A stretch of DNA of 64,000 nucleotides from Phyllostachys edulis. Its lineage: Eukaryota > Streptophyta > Magnoliopsida > Poales > Poaceae. The notes below the pieces were generated by a model. That model made no database searches. It was not told where the DNA came from and worked only from the letters and a program-made list of their open reading frames with translations. Location of the stretch: the NCBI GenBank assembly GCA_036346405.1, contig CM070562.1, positions 72,001,482 through 72,065,481 of the forward strand, written 5' to 3'. The translations under genes were made by a program, and so were the position numbers. Below, in pieces: positions 35,943 to 47,300 of the stretch (the first letter of the stretch is position 1; every line of letters begins with the position of its first letter).

Positions 35943-38151
35943 TCAATTGTTTGGAGGTCGTTCAGCGGTGTGGACGGAGTGAAACTCTCCTTTGGCGTTA
36001 ATGATCTGCGTCTTGATGAAGCCGCAGAGCGTCCCTCGAACATCCACGATCTCTCTCGCAGCGAGTGCATCTAAATCTATGTGCAAACCCTGTCGCTAAC
36101 AGCAGTAAAGTAGTAAGAATATATATTTAAATTTATAATTATGAAATAATTATTACGAAAGATTGACAAACCTCGGGATCCTTCAGCTTAGCACCCATGA
36201 TTTGCCGCATATGATGGTAAACGTAGAATGCACATAGTTCATCTTGTTTTTGCTGGCGGCACTGCAAAAATAGAATTACATATATAGGTATAGTCAGTTC
36301 GAGACGTATAATTACGAAGTATGATATAGGATTATTGTGTTGTAGCACGTACCAGAAATCACATCCTGTGCTCCAGTTCGGCGCTCGATCCGTTGTATAG
36401 CCCTCCAACGCTAATATAGGCGATGAACGACCTACATGATTCCAAAAAGTTATCCTCGGCCATTTCAAACGAAGGAAGACTACAATAGAGTTATGTATGG
36501 AGGAAATGAGCATACCTATCGAGTATTTCTTTCAGAATGGTGAAGTCGTGTTTTTTGTCGAGTAGGGAATCAAGGTATATTAACTTGTTCCTCTTTGGTA
36601 TAATGACTAAAAGGATCCAGTGGTACCTACTCATGTATGCCGCTATAGTCATTAAACCTAAGTTCGTGCTCGTATAAAGTACAGATGAAATTTGTATAGC
36701 AATTAGTGGAGCACTTACCCCTGGTTGTAGGGCACCATTATGTAGTCCTTGTCATCCGGAGCAAGCAATCCCGCCATTATGTATCTCTCGACAAAGTTTA
36801 TGTCTTGCTGGATGGTTTGCTTAGAGACCATGTGTGGGTCGAGGAAACCCACTGGTTCTTCCCATTTCTGTGCATTTTGTATCATGTGTCTATACATAAG
36901 CAATGAGTTGTGATATTTATCGGTATTACGTGAATGTAGAGCTTGATTGTACACACTTACAGTGTCCAGCACCGTAGAAGCGAGGCATCGAGGTCTTCGA
37001 GGTTGAATAGGTTGAATAAGTCGTTGAAGCCCACGACGAAGTGGCCCGACTCGTGGAGGAAATGCTCATCCATGTATTTGATGATGATTCCAGTATCGTA
37101 CCCCTTCTCTTTGGTCTGTCGCATGTACCAGGAATGCAAAGCCTGACAAGCTATTCCAGCGCGGTGTAATACTGTGTGGGGGGCCAACGGACTTCCAAGG
37201 GAGTATTTGTTAGCGTCTTAATGTTCTGCGATTTTGATTTGGCCTCAATGACTTGCCCGCTATGCATATTCCTATGAGATGACTCGGGAACCGATAAGGC
37301 GACACGCTTTTCTTGTTCCTTCGTCGTCTTCTCCATGGGAAGCGAAGGTTGAGGTGGAGTCATCGAGGGTCCTGTTGGAGAGGCATGGTCGTGTCGAGAT
37401 CGCGACACTGCAGGGTCCAGGGCGATGTCCTTCTTGGGCCACTGGATAAAAGTGTGCCAGGCATCCCCTAGTGTTCTGATGTCTTCGTTCGGGCGAATCT
37501 CGAGCGGGATGGCCATGAAATTGTCATGTACCATATCCACCTGGACCCTGGCGTAACCCTGCGCCACCTGAGCACCGTGCTGCACTATCCCTTCCTGGTA
37601 TGGATGGTATGGATACACCAGCTCCCGCGCAGCCTCGATAGAAATGGACCCAACCATCCTTACTTGGAGCTTGCAGGGCATCGGCTCCTACAAAACGATA
37701 CGCAATTAGCTAAGGTGTCCTATAAGTCTATCTTTATCGCATTCCAGAGATGTACATTACCTTGATGTCGTCAATAGGTGATTGGACGTCGTCATGATCA
37801 GAATTTTTCGTGGACACGACGCTACTCCGATGTCGTGGAGGACTGGTTCCCAAAATAACGGGGGCAGCTTGCGATTGGTTGAGGAGTACTTGATTCAGTT
37901 GATCCTCCAATCTTGCTATATGTCCTTGAAATTTTGCAGTAAGCACCTGTTCCAACACTTTGTCGTGCTCGGCCTTGGATCTCGTCCTACTCCTGTACGT
38001 GCAGTAGTCATCTGCGAATCCATCCCTCCAAGGTACGTTAACCCCCTTGCCTCATGTGCGACCCAGGTGCTCCTTGTTTCCCAGGGCCTCCGATAGTATA
38101 TCCTTCTCCCTGTTGGGTACGAAGGAGCCTTGGGAAGATGCTTCCGTCAAT
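35943..38151 (-). pseudogene. Second CACTA gene, 3' part with Ulp1-like cysteine protease domain
   Basis: Exons on the minus strand continue the gene that starts at 40160. After a linker (KAEHDKVLEQVLTAKFQGHI) and a domain with HGAQVAQGYARVQVDMVHDN comes the protease part. It has the HWILLVIIPKRN and LIYLDSLLD segments (His and Asp of the C48 triad, about 36560-36640) and QQKQDELCAFYVYHHMR (Cys, about 36190-36260). A last exon ends in TGA near 35943. Splice signals are visible, for example ATAG|GTATGC and CCCGAG|GTTTGT. A TGA at about 38050, in place of an Arg codon, breaks the frame. Proteins of this type are commonly encoded beside TNP2 in grass CACTA elements; their function is not established. 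Confidence 0.75.
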
Positions 38152-39368
38152 CACTACTACAAAAGCCTCATCACAGACGGTTCGGAACCGTCATCACAAA
38201 CGGTTTTCTGAACCGTCTGTAATTATGTGTCTGTGATGACATCTGTCATCACAGACGATTTTCAAACCGTTTGTGAAAAAGCTATCACAGATGGTTCGGA
38301 AGTAGAACCGTCTGTGATAGTAGTTATCATAGACAGTTCTACTTCCAACCGCTCGATAGATATTTTCCTGAGCATTTACAACAAGAACCGCTCGTGATAG
38401 TAATTATCACGCGGTTCTTGTTGAACCGCTCGTGATAGTTTTTTCAATCGCAAAAATACAAAATGTATAGAACTTGAACCTAGAAGATAAATATGTTGTC
38501 TTAGACTGAATCATGGATTCATGGATACACTCATACACATACACTCATACACTCATATACAACAGAAGCTCATATCCCCGGCCCTCCTTCCTCCCGGCCG
38601 CGTCGCCAACCTTGGGCTCCGCTGCCTCCGTCGCCTTGGCCCGCAGCTCCTGGATGTCACGGAGGAAGTCATTGGTCTGTCCCTCCCTGATATCCCCGGC
38701 GTCGATGTCCGCAAGCGTGGCGGGGTCCTCGAGCACGGAGTGGAGGCTGTGGATGCGTGCGGTGTCATCCTCGCCGAAGAGCGTAGCCAGCTGGCACAGC
38801 AGCCGCAGGCGTCGGATGACCTCCTCCCTCGGGAGCACATCCCTCGCATTGCCCTGGTGCTTAGCCTACGCTTCAGCGGCGTTGGCAGAGGCGGGCGAGG
38901 AAGCGGAGGGTAGGCGGCGGGGTGGGACCGGAGCTGCTGCTTCTGGAGGAGGAGGAATGTCGGAGGTTGGGGACCGCGGGAGCAAGGGAGGACCGGCTAT
39001 AATATATAAGGACTCCTGCTACTCCAACGCACGCATTCAAAATTTTTGAACTCCCGCATTGTGAATCACGTATCACAGATGGCTCATATCACCAACCGTA
39101 TGTGATGAGGTACTTATCACAGACGGTTCGTGTAATAGTATCATAGACGGTTCGTGATACAAACCGTCTGTGATGAGGTACTTATCACAAACAATTCGTA
39201 ATACGAACTGTCTGTAATACTATCTTAGACGGTTCGTGATACGAATCGTTTGTGATAATTAGTATCATAGACGGTTCATGATACGAACAATCTGTGAAGG
39301 ACAACACAGACGGTTCCAAAGGAACCGTCTGTGATGAGGCATCTAGTATGACATGTTTTGTAGTAGTG
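38152..39368. mobile_element. Nested non-autonomous CACTA, 1217 bp, TSD AAT
   Basis: The ends are CACTACTACAAAAG and TTTTGTAGTAGTG, flanked by AAT (38149-38151 and 39369-39371). Subterminal arrays (ATCACAGACGGTTC and complements) occupy about 38170-38450 and 39065-39340. It interrupts the second gene of the outer CACTA and is related to it, since the two share TIR and subterminal words. It probably moved with that family's transposase. It carries a PRP18 gene fragment. Confidence 0.95.
38553..38838 (-). pseudogene. PRP18 splicing factor gene fragment (SFM domain)
   Basis: The minus-strand frame reads LPREEVIRRLRLLCQLATLF, GEDDTARIHSLHSVLED, then GQTNDFLRDIQELRAKA. This order, LP-EVIRRLR-L followed by TLFGEDD-AR and then EGQTNDFLRDI-EL, is typical of the N-terminal half of PRP18, a step-two pre-mRNA splicing factor. 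The fragment covers about 75 residues of a protein usually over 400 long and lacks the PRP18 C-terminal domain. It is open without stops, and divergence from the family core is moderate, so capture may be relatively recent. GC content is much higher than the surrounding transposon. Confidence 0.8.
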
Positions 39369-39371
39369 AAT

Positions 39372-40160
39372 GCACGCTGCAAGAGGTCATCATGTTATTA
39401 TAGACAGTATGAAGTTGTGGACTTATTAACAACTAGGTAGTTCGACATATTTACCACACGTTGGGACACTTCCTCGTCTGCCTGGTTTGTGAAAGAGATG
39501 CCGCCCGAAGATGTTTTTGATGCCCTCGCTCTTAACCAGGACAGAGCGCGCTCATCTGTGATCCCAGCAAATGACCCGGTTGTGTTCTCGCCCTCCACCG
39601 CCCATTGCTTGGTTTTACCCATGTACCCAGCGATGCCGAGTTTGTGGGGGTGAGTGTTTTGTGCGTGGAGAGCCTTGTGCGCCGCACTTTCCTCCTTAAT
39701 TTCGGCCGTCGTCTTCATCTGCACAAAGGCCTCCCATATATTCCACGACAAGAATTTATACTTCGTGAAGGGCGTCCGACCCATGTACACGTACTTCGTG
39801 ACAAGCATGATCTTGAAGGTCCTCCACGCGTGATCCATCACGAGCAACGCGTGCCTGGTCTGCTTGTGGGATATCGAACGAGCTTGGAAGTTCTTTCCAC
39901 AGCTCGGCTCTCCATTCCTTCGTCAGAGACTTCTAGGTTGGTGTGGTGATGGGGACCCGTTCCCTTGCAAGTATCCTGCAGATGGTCTGAAATCTCGCCG
40001 CTACTTTTGGGGGACTCAAAGGGACCCCAACGTCACTGACCTCCGTGATGGTCATTCGGCCCTTAGGCAATTTCGATGTTCCTCTGCCATCTCGATTACA
40101 TACCACTTTGCTCAGAGATCCAGACGCATTCGACGGCGACAAAGACGGTGCGGATGCCAT
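39372..40160 (-). pseudogene. Second CACTA gene, 5' part (Transposase_24-like)
   Basis: The frame opens at an ATG at 40158-40160 and shows RMTITEVSDVGVPLSPPKVA, then an unbroken downstream frame with MDHAWRTFKIMLVTKYVYMG and WEAFVQMKTTAEIKEESAAH. These are typical of the Transposase_24/Ptta-En-Spm proteins of grasses. A TAG at about 39931-39933 stands where the family has Trp, and a one-base shift near 39850 separates the two frames. The gene continues at 38151 beyond the nested CACTA. Confidence 0.75.
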
Positions 40161-40516
40161 CTCGCTTACTTGCTATCTATATAAGTTACATACGCAATGA
40201 ACTAAAATTTTATATAGAAAAATAGATGTTACACAACGAACTAACTAAAAGTGCCTTATAAACAAATTAACTATATAAACAAATAGAAGTGCTATATATA
40301 ATTAACACTGCTGACTATTCAAACAGAGTATCTATTACTCAAATAGTATCAAACGATACATTCACATCAATAGACAATACATTCACAACAAATGAAAGCA
40401 AATACCAAGAACTATCTAACCCTACAAATTCAAAGAAATTAGCACCTACGAATGATCACCAAACATGTGTCAGGACAGTCTAATCCCTCTGCGCCCGCAA
40501 ATAAGAATTAATCATT

Positions 40517-40656
40517 GCCATCTTTGCCCGAGCTTACTTCATCGAACCTGATACACTCGAGTGTACAATTTGCTTCATGCCGTGGAGGATTGGCATGAAG
40601 CAAATCGTACACTCGTGTGTGCCGGGATCGACGAAGTAGGCTGTGTCAAAGATGGC
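40517..40656. ncRNA. 140-nt hairpin resembling a plant pre-miRNA (candidate)
   Basis: Arms of 65 nt (40517-40581 and 40592-40656) pair around a 10-nt loop (GTGGAGGATT). Matching blocks are GCCATCTTTG, TACTTC, TCGA, GAGTGTAC and ATTTGCTTCATGCC, each with its exact complement in the other arm. Only small mismatches and bubbles lie between. Length, arm pairing near 80% and short loop fit plant miRNA precursors or inverted-repeat siRNA loci. It lies between the two genes of the outer CACTA, upstream of the minus-strand second gene. Expression is unknown. It could also be a small foldback element. Confidence 0.5.
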
Positions 40657-40670
40657 TAACAAAGGCTACG

Positions 40671-41432
<762 letters not shown>

Positions 41433-41436
41433 ATGA

Positions 41437-42185
41437 AGCTAGTTTTAAAGGCAAAAGCGTACCAACGCTAGAGATTTTAGAATAGGCTTATATTCTAACC
41501 CTAGCTACATAGTTTGATGATTGTGTGTGCTCTCAGAAGGAGAGTTGCAAAAGAACAAGTCTTTGCCATCTCAATCTTATTGTCTGTGATTCCTTATCAT
41601 AGACGGTTTCACAATAGAACCGTCTGTGGTATGCTAGTTCATTTTACTTATCCACATGAACCTGGTGACAAGTCCATAACACAACTCCAATTCTGTTTTC
41701 AAATGGTGAATAGTAATTGCCATTTGTGTTGGAATTTCAAACTTTAATTCAATTTAGCTATTATTTTCAAAATCTTCCGACTTCCATCTAAGCTCGAGTT
41801 TGTGTTTCAAACCTCCTTGAAATTTTTGAATTCAAATTTGAATTTGAATTCTCCTTTTTCAGATTTGGGCCCCTTTCTCTTTTTACCCTCCCCTTTCTTT
41901 TTTTGCCCTCCCCTTTCTTCTTGGGCTCAGCCCTATTTCTCCTTGGGCCAGCCCAACTCTTATTGGCCCATATCTTCCCTTCGGCCCAGCTTTTTGATAC
42001 TCCACATTACAATGAATTCCACATGAACTTGGTGACAAGTGAAACCAATTTTGATACTCTACATTACAATGAATTCCACATTGACATCAATATCAGAGAT
42101 GACAAGTCCATAACACATTAACACATGAAAATTCCACGTTGACATCAAAATAAGAGATTACAAGTCCATAACACATGGCAAGTTC
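41437..42185. other. Inter-gene spacer of the outer CACTA with short direct repeats
   Basis: A single subterminal-type hairpin occurs at 41596-41634 (ATCATAGACGGTTT / AACCGTCTGTGG). A pyrimidine-rich stretch follows at 41860-41990. The words CATTACAATGAATTCCACAT and GACAAGTCCATAACACA recur at intervals in 41990-42180, a decayed tandem repeat of 55-70 bp. No gene is supported. Confidence 0.6.
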
Positions 42186-42218
42186 ATATTGACATGTCTC
42201 ATGTTATGGAATGAATTC

Positions 42219-44351
42219 TTAATTAAAATATTGCCCTTCATGATGATCGACGCGCGTATAGCTAGCTTCCTCGCTGGGTTCTTCCTCGAGCCTAATGCCG
42301 TCTCCAAACGGAGGCACCTCGTCAAATTGATTGTACTCTTCCTCATCGACGACATTCTCAACTCCGACAATCCTTCTTTTTCCATGAAGAACTACGTGGC
42401 GGTTCTTATTTGTCAGGTCCATTACATAAAAAACTTGAACAACTTGCTTAGCGAGTACGAATGGTTCGTCCTTGTATTCAACACATTTGAGGTCCACAGT
42501 AGTGACGCCGTACCTATTGACCTTCACACCCTGCGGAAGTTTAACCCAATGTCATCGAAACAGGGGGATCTTGAAAAGTACGTAGTCGAGTTCCCAAATC
42601 TCCTCTACAAACCCATAGTAGGAGTTCAACCCACATGGCCCGGCGGTATTGAACTGCTCGTGAAAGCGATCTATGCACGAACACCGCTGATCGATCAGGC
42701 TCTTCCTATCTGGAGCCGTCAGATAAAATGTGTACCCATATTTATGTCGTGTCCTTGCCATGTCACAATTGTAAATTTTGGCCCTTTTGCCAACCATAGC
42801 AGCGTATCATCACTTGATGACCTCCCAGTGATTCGCACCTTTAACCATTAGTTGAACCGATGGTTGTGCTCTCTCGTGATCCAAACCTCCGACCGGTCTG
42901 GATTCTGTTGGCGTACTATGTATTTGTGCTCGTCGATGTACGGGGACACTTAAGTCATGTGTTGCAAGACCGTGAAATAGGCTTGAGCATATGTATCCAG
43001 ATTAGGAGTGATTGATTTCCTTCCAATGGTCCTGTCACCCTACAGTCTCCCCTCATGACGAGATAGAGGCACACCTATCGGTTCCACCTGAGCCATATAG
43101 TCGACGTAGAACTCAATGACCTCTTCAGTTTCATAACCTTCGATGATGCTGCCCTCCGGTCGAGATCGATTCCGTACGTAGGACTTGAGAATTCCCATAT
43201 ACCTCTCGAATGGGTACATATGACGTAGGAACACAGGGACACATATCTTTATCTCTTTCATAAGGTGAACAATGAGATGGACCATGATATCAAAAAATGA
43301 CAGAGGGAAATACATCTCAAGATGACATAGAGTCATCTCCACCTCGGCCTGCAGAGCATCTAGTCCTTCGGGATCGATGACCTTCTGAGCAATTGAGTTA
43401 AAGAAATAACAGAGCCTCAAGATTGCCACTCAGACCTTGTTCGACAAGATACTCCTAATTGCAACAGGAAGCATTTGTGTCATCAACACATGACAATCAT
43501 GGGACTTCATACCAATTAATTTCAAATCTTCCATGGAAACAAGTGACCAATTAATTTCAAATCTTCCATGGAAACAAGTTTCTTAATGTTTGCGGAGTAA
43601 CCGGACGGAACTTTCACACCATGCAAGCTCTGGCACAGTATATTTCTCTTGACCTTGGACAGAGTGTAGCAAGAGGGGGGAAGGTACGTTCGTCCTTTAT
43701 CGGTCTCTTTCGGTGCTAACTCGGTCCTTATGTTCATATCAACCAAGTCAAGCCGTGCGTTAACACCATCCTTTGTTTGGCCACTAATGTTCAGCAATCG
43801 ACCAATCAAGCTATCACATACATTCCTCTCTACGTGCATGACATCGATGCAGTGGCGAACTTCTAAGTGCTCCCAATAAGGCAAGTCCCAAAAAATTGAC
43901 TGCTTCTTCTAGATGTTCTTCTGACGGGTCCTTAATTTACGTCCCTTCCCAAGCACAACATCGATATCCTTAACCATTTCATAGACCTCTTTCCCTCTAA
44001 AAGCCCTTGGAGCTGAACCGTCCTCCTTATTTCCGTCTAATTATTTCTTCATCTTGCGGTATGGGTGAATCCTACGAAGAAACCTACGGTGACGCATATA
44101 CACACTTTTACGCGAGTTGTTTAGCCATACACTCTCCGTACCATCTAAGCCGTGCAGACAGGCTTTGGCTCCTTTTGTACTGAACCCTGACAGGTTACCA
44201 AGGGTAGGAAAATCATTGATGGTGTAGAACAACATGGCGCATAAAGTGAAGTTCTCTCGCTTGTATGCATCCCATACTTGTACCCCTTAGCTCCATAGTG
44301 TCAGAAGATCTTCCACCAATGGTGCTAGGTACACATCAATATCATTCCCAG
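42219..44351 (-). pseudogene. CACTA TNP2-type transposase, 3' part
   Basis: Immediately left of the solo LTR the minus strand resumes with NDIDVYLAPLVEDLL and then AMLFYTINDFPTLGNLSG. It continues with LPYWEHLEVRHCIDVMHVER and ARLDL (TNP2 core, with a conserved DVMH), then a DUF4218-like part (MYFPLSFFDIMVHLIVHL, RYMGILKSYVRNRSRPEG), then a DUF4216-like part (YIDEHKYIVRQQ, WELDYVLFKIPLFR). The frame changes at a 35-bp tandem duplication (43511-43580). A TGA at 43430-43432 stands for an Arg codon, and at least one more indel lies near 44290. The 5' part is at 49680-50804. Together they span about 1080 codons, a normal length for this family. Confidence 0.9.
43511..43580. repeat. 35-bp perfect tandem duplication in the transposase gene
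   Basis: The unit beginning ACCAATTAATTTCAAATC occurs at 43511 and again at 43546. Because 35 is not a multiple of three, the duplication changes the transposase reading frame after the SMEDLKLIG segment. Confidence 0.97.
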
Positions 44352-47300
44352 TGTGAGCACCCGGATTTATTAAGCTCATAATACTTAGTCATCCAATTGA
44401 CCCTAGTATTATCAACCAAATAAACCCAGTCTCGAGAGATGTATACTCCCCAGAATGCAGTATACATACCTCACAACAAACGAATGTATCAATTCCATAC
44501 AACACATAGAACATAAGCAACAAACCAGAAGTTAATATTAATAAGGAATAGGATATTACAAAAGAGGGGCCTTCTGGCCAAATAACAACAAGAACTACTA
44601 AGAATAACAGCGGAAGCAAAAGTGCCATAAAGATGGCTATAACACAAAGCCAATCAGTGTGCCTTAACCCCTAGGCATCTGACCGGACCGCCAAGTTAGT
44701 CGTCGAAGAAGCTGCAACACGTAGCACAAAAGAGAGGCTCAAGGAGCTCCCCTTCTTCCTCTGCAACAAAAGCCACAAAAAAATGCCACAACCACGGGCA
44801 GATGAGTACATAAAGTACTCCGCAAGACTTACGTGTGAGATAACAGAACTATAAATAGCTACATGCAAGCTTTATTTAAGTGGATGAGGCTTTGGACTCA
44901 TTTTAGCATAAAGCAATTTTCATTTGCAATAACATAATAGATTGAAGGCAATTTGGCAAAGCATTTTAATTGTTGAAATAACAACGAGATAATAACATAG
45001 TAACAACAACAAGATCAACCTGGAAGTGACTACCCAAGTCACCACAACAATAGCATGAATTACCAAATTCATACCACCCATCATGTTTTAAGCAAATGGT
45101 TGAGTCTAGTTCTTGAACAACCTTACCAAGCATGTCCATAACCTAGGACGAGGCTATTCGAATAGTTTTAACCCTGCAGGGGTGTACCAATGTACCCACA
45201 CGCCAGACCGCCTTTCCTTAGGCACACTACCTTTGGTATGCCGGCACGGCTAAGTCCTATGAGACATTTCCAATGGACAATGCTAATTCTGAGTCGCACA
45301 ACCCACGGGAGAAGGAGACATCACACAACCTACCCGAAGCTAATGCTCCTCCCACATCACACACACATTTTATCTTTAAAACACACCAACCGAGCGACCC
45401 CAATTAACACCGCCCAAAGTACTTAGTCAAGAGGGGTTCCATATGCCCCTCGTGTGGTTAGCACGCAAAATCGCTTGGCTTAGTGACCCAAGTACTCGGT
45501 CCTTAGGGACCCAGGCATACCACCACATTCCAAAAACCACACCATCCATCCAATATGCCCAAGTCAAAATCAATATTTTATTTTCAATTTTTGATTTTAC
45601 AATTTAAAACAGCGCACAAGTGCTGGACATATAGGAGTAATAATCAGTTTTGAGTGATCAAGACCATCGACTAAGTCGATGATCGCCCATTTCTACCGAT
45701 AACTAAGCATGTCTAAGCAATTTAAATCGAAACTACTAAGTGATAAGAGCTCATCCAACGAGCTCAAACCACAGCAAATAACCTAGGCTCATGGTAGTAG
45801 AGGATAAACAATTCCTACAGATTATGCAACTATAGGATTGCTAGCGACATTTAACACAAAGTAGCATGCATACATACAAGTAAAACAATATATTAAGCTT
45901 TAAAGTAATGGGACAATGATGGAAATGATCAAACTGCTTGCCTTGCTGTTGCTGGCCAATTTGTGGCAGAGGGTCACTCTCGGATCGCCACAAATGTCGG
46001 CTTCAACGGAAAAGCGATAAAGAACCGATAAGAACGATTTAAAACAACAAAGACAGCACAACAAACGAACTCCAAATACTCTGAAATTTCTACAGCAGCA
46101 AGAGGGTAATTTTTAGGGAATTTTGCAACAAGAACCAATTGATTTGGATTCTCAATGCAAAAGTTATGAGCAAAACAATTCTGCTCAGCCCCTAAAATAC
46201 CAAACTGCACTATTCACTAATTTAATTATGAGGCAACATTTTCTAGAACAGAAGTGAAGCTGAAATTTTTACTGTAAAACCAGCACCTCATGAGATGAAT
46301 AACACAATTGAGTTCACCTCATTTGGAGCTATTATGCACTTTCTACAATTTTTCAAAACAAGAACTTGAACAAAATTATAATGCACAAGTCCTCGTTTTT
46401 TATAACAGCAACATGCTCAAAACTAATTTTCACAGTGAGTTCATTAATGGAGGAAACCAACAAGGTTGGTCTCACTCAAAAATAATCTAAAGAGCATTAG
46501 TTATGTATTTTACAAGTTAAGCATTAATTTGAGTGTATATTTAAAGTGAGTTTTAAAATCTAATGGTAAACTGTGCTCTGGGGCTGAACTCAACTTACAA
46601 TCATTTTTGGATTAAAGTCAAGTTCAAGACAGAGCTAACACAATTTGAATGACCTTATTTGGGTTTAGAATGAAAAAGATATGCAATTCTAAAGTTTATA
46701 CCTTATTTCAGTTTATACTTAAGAGTTCACTGGAATTTCTAAAACTCATAAGGACATGGGAGGACGTGAGCCACAGATCATAGATCTAACGGCTCAGACC
46801 TCCCAGAGAACAACGCACACGCTCACGAGGTCCAGAGGTCCTGGACCTCCTAGCAACGCATATGCGCGAGTGAGGGAGGTCGTGGCCGCAGATGGAGAAT
46901 CCAACGGACCACAACGATGAGGAGGTCCGGACGGACCAGATCTAAAGGGAGGTCCTCAACGGTGAGATGACTTTGAGGAGGTCCCACGCAGATCTAACGT
47001 CCACAGCACCTCCGTGGAGGTCCGGACGGCCACGATCGCGCAAGGGAGGTCTTGGACGCCCAGATCTCCTCTGAGGAGGTCGGATGTCCGCACCAGCCTA
47101 ACTCACGCCACAGCGCCGCGACAAGCAGACATGGAGTTATTGCGCGTGGGACACAAGAAGGTCCACGCGCGGAAGGTTTTAAGTGCGCGCGAAAAGACGG
47201 GGTTAATGGCATTTAACGCTAACCCCATGATTGCAATGATTGGGCAATAAAACGGTGAATCTCGTCCTAAAACGACAATGACACGCCCGACGTCCGACAA

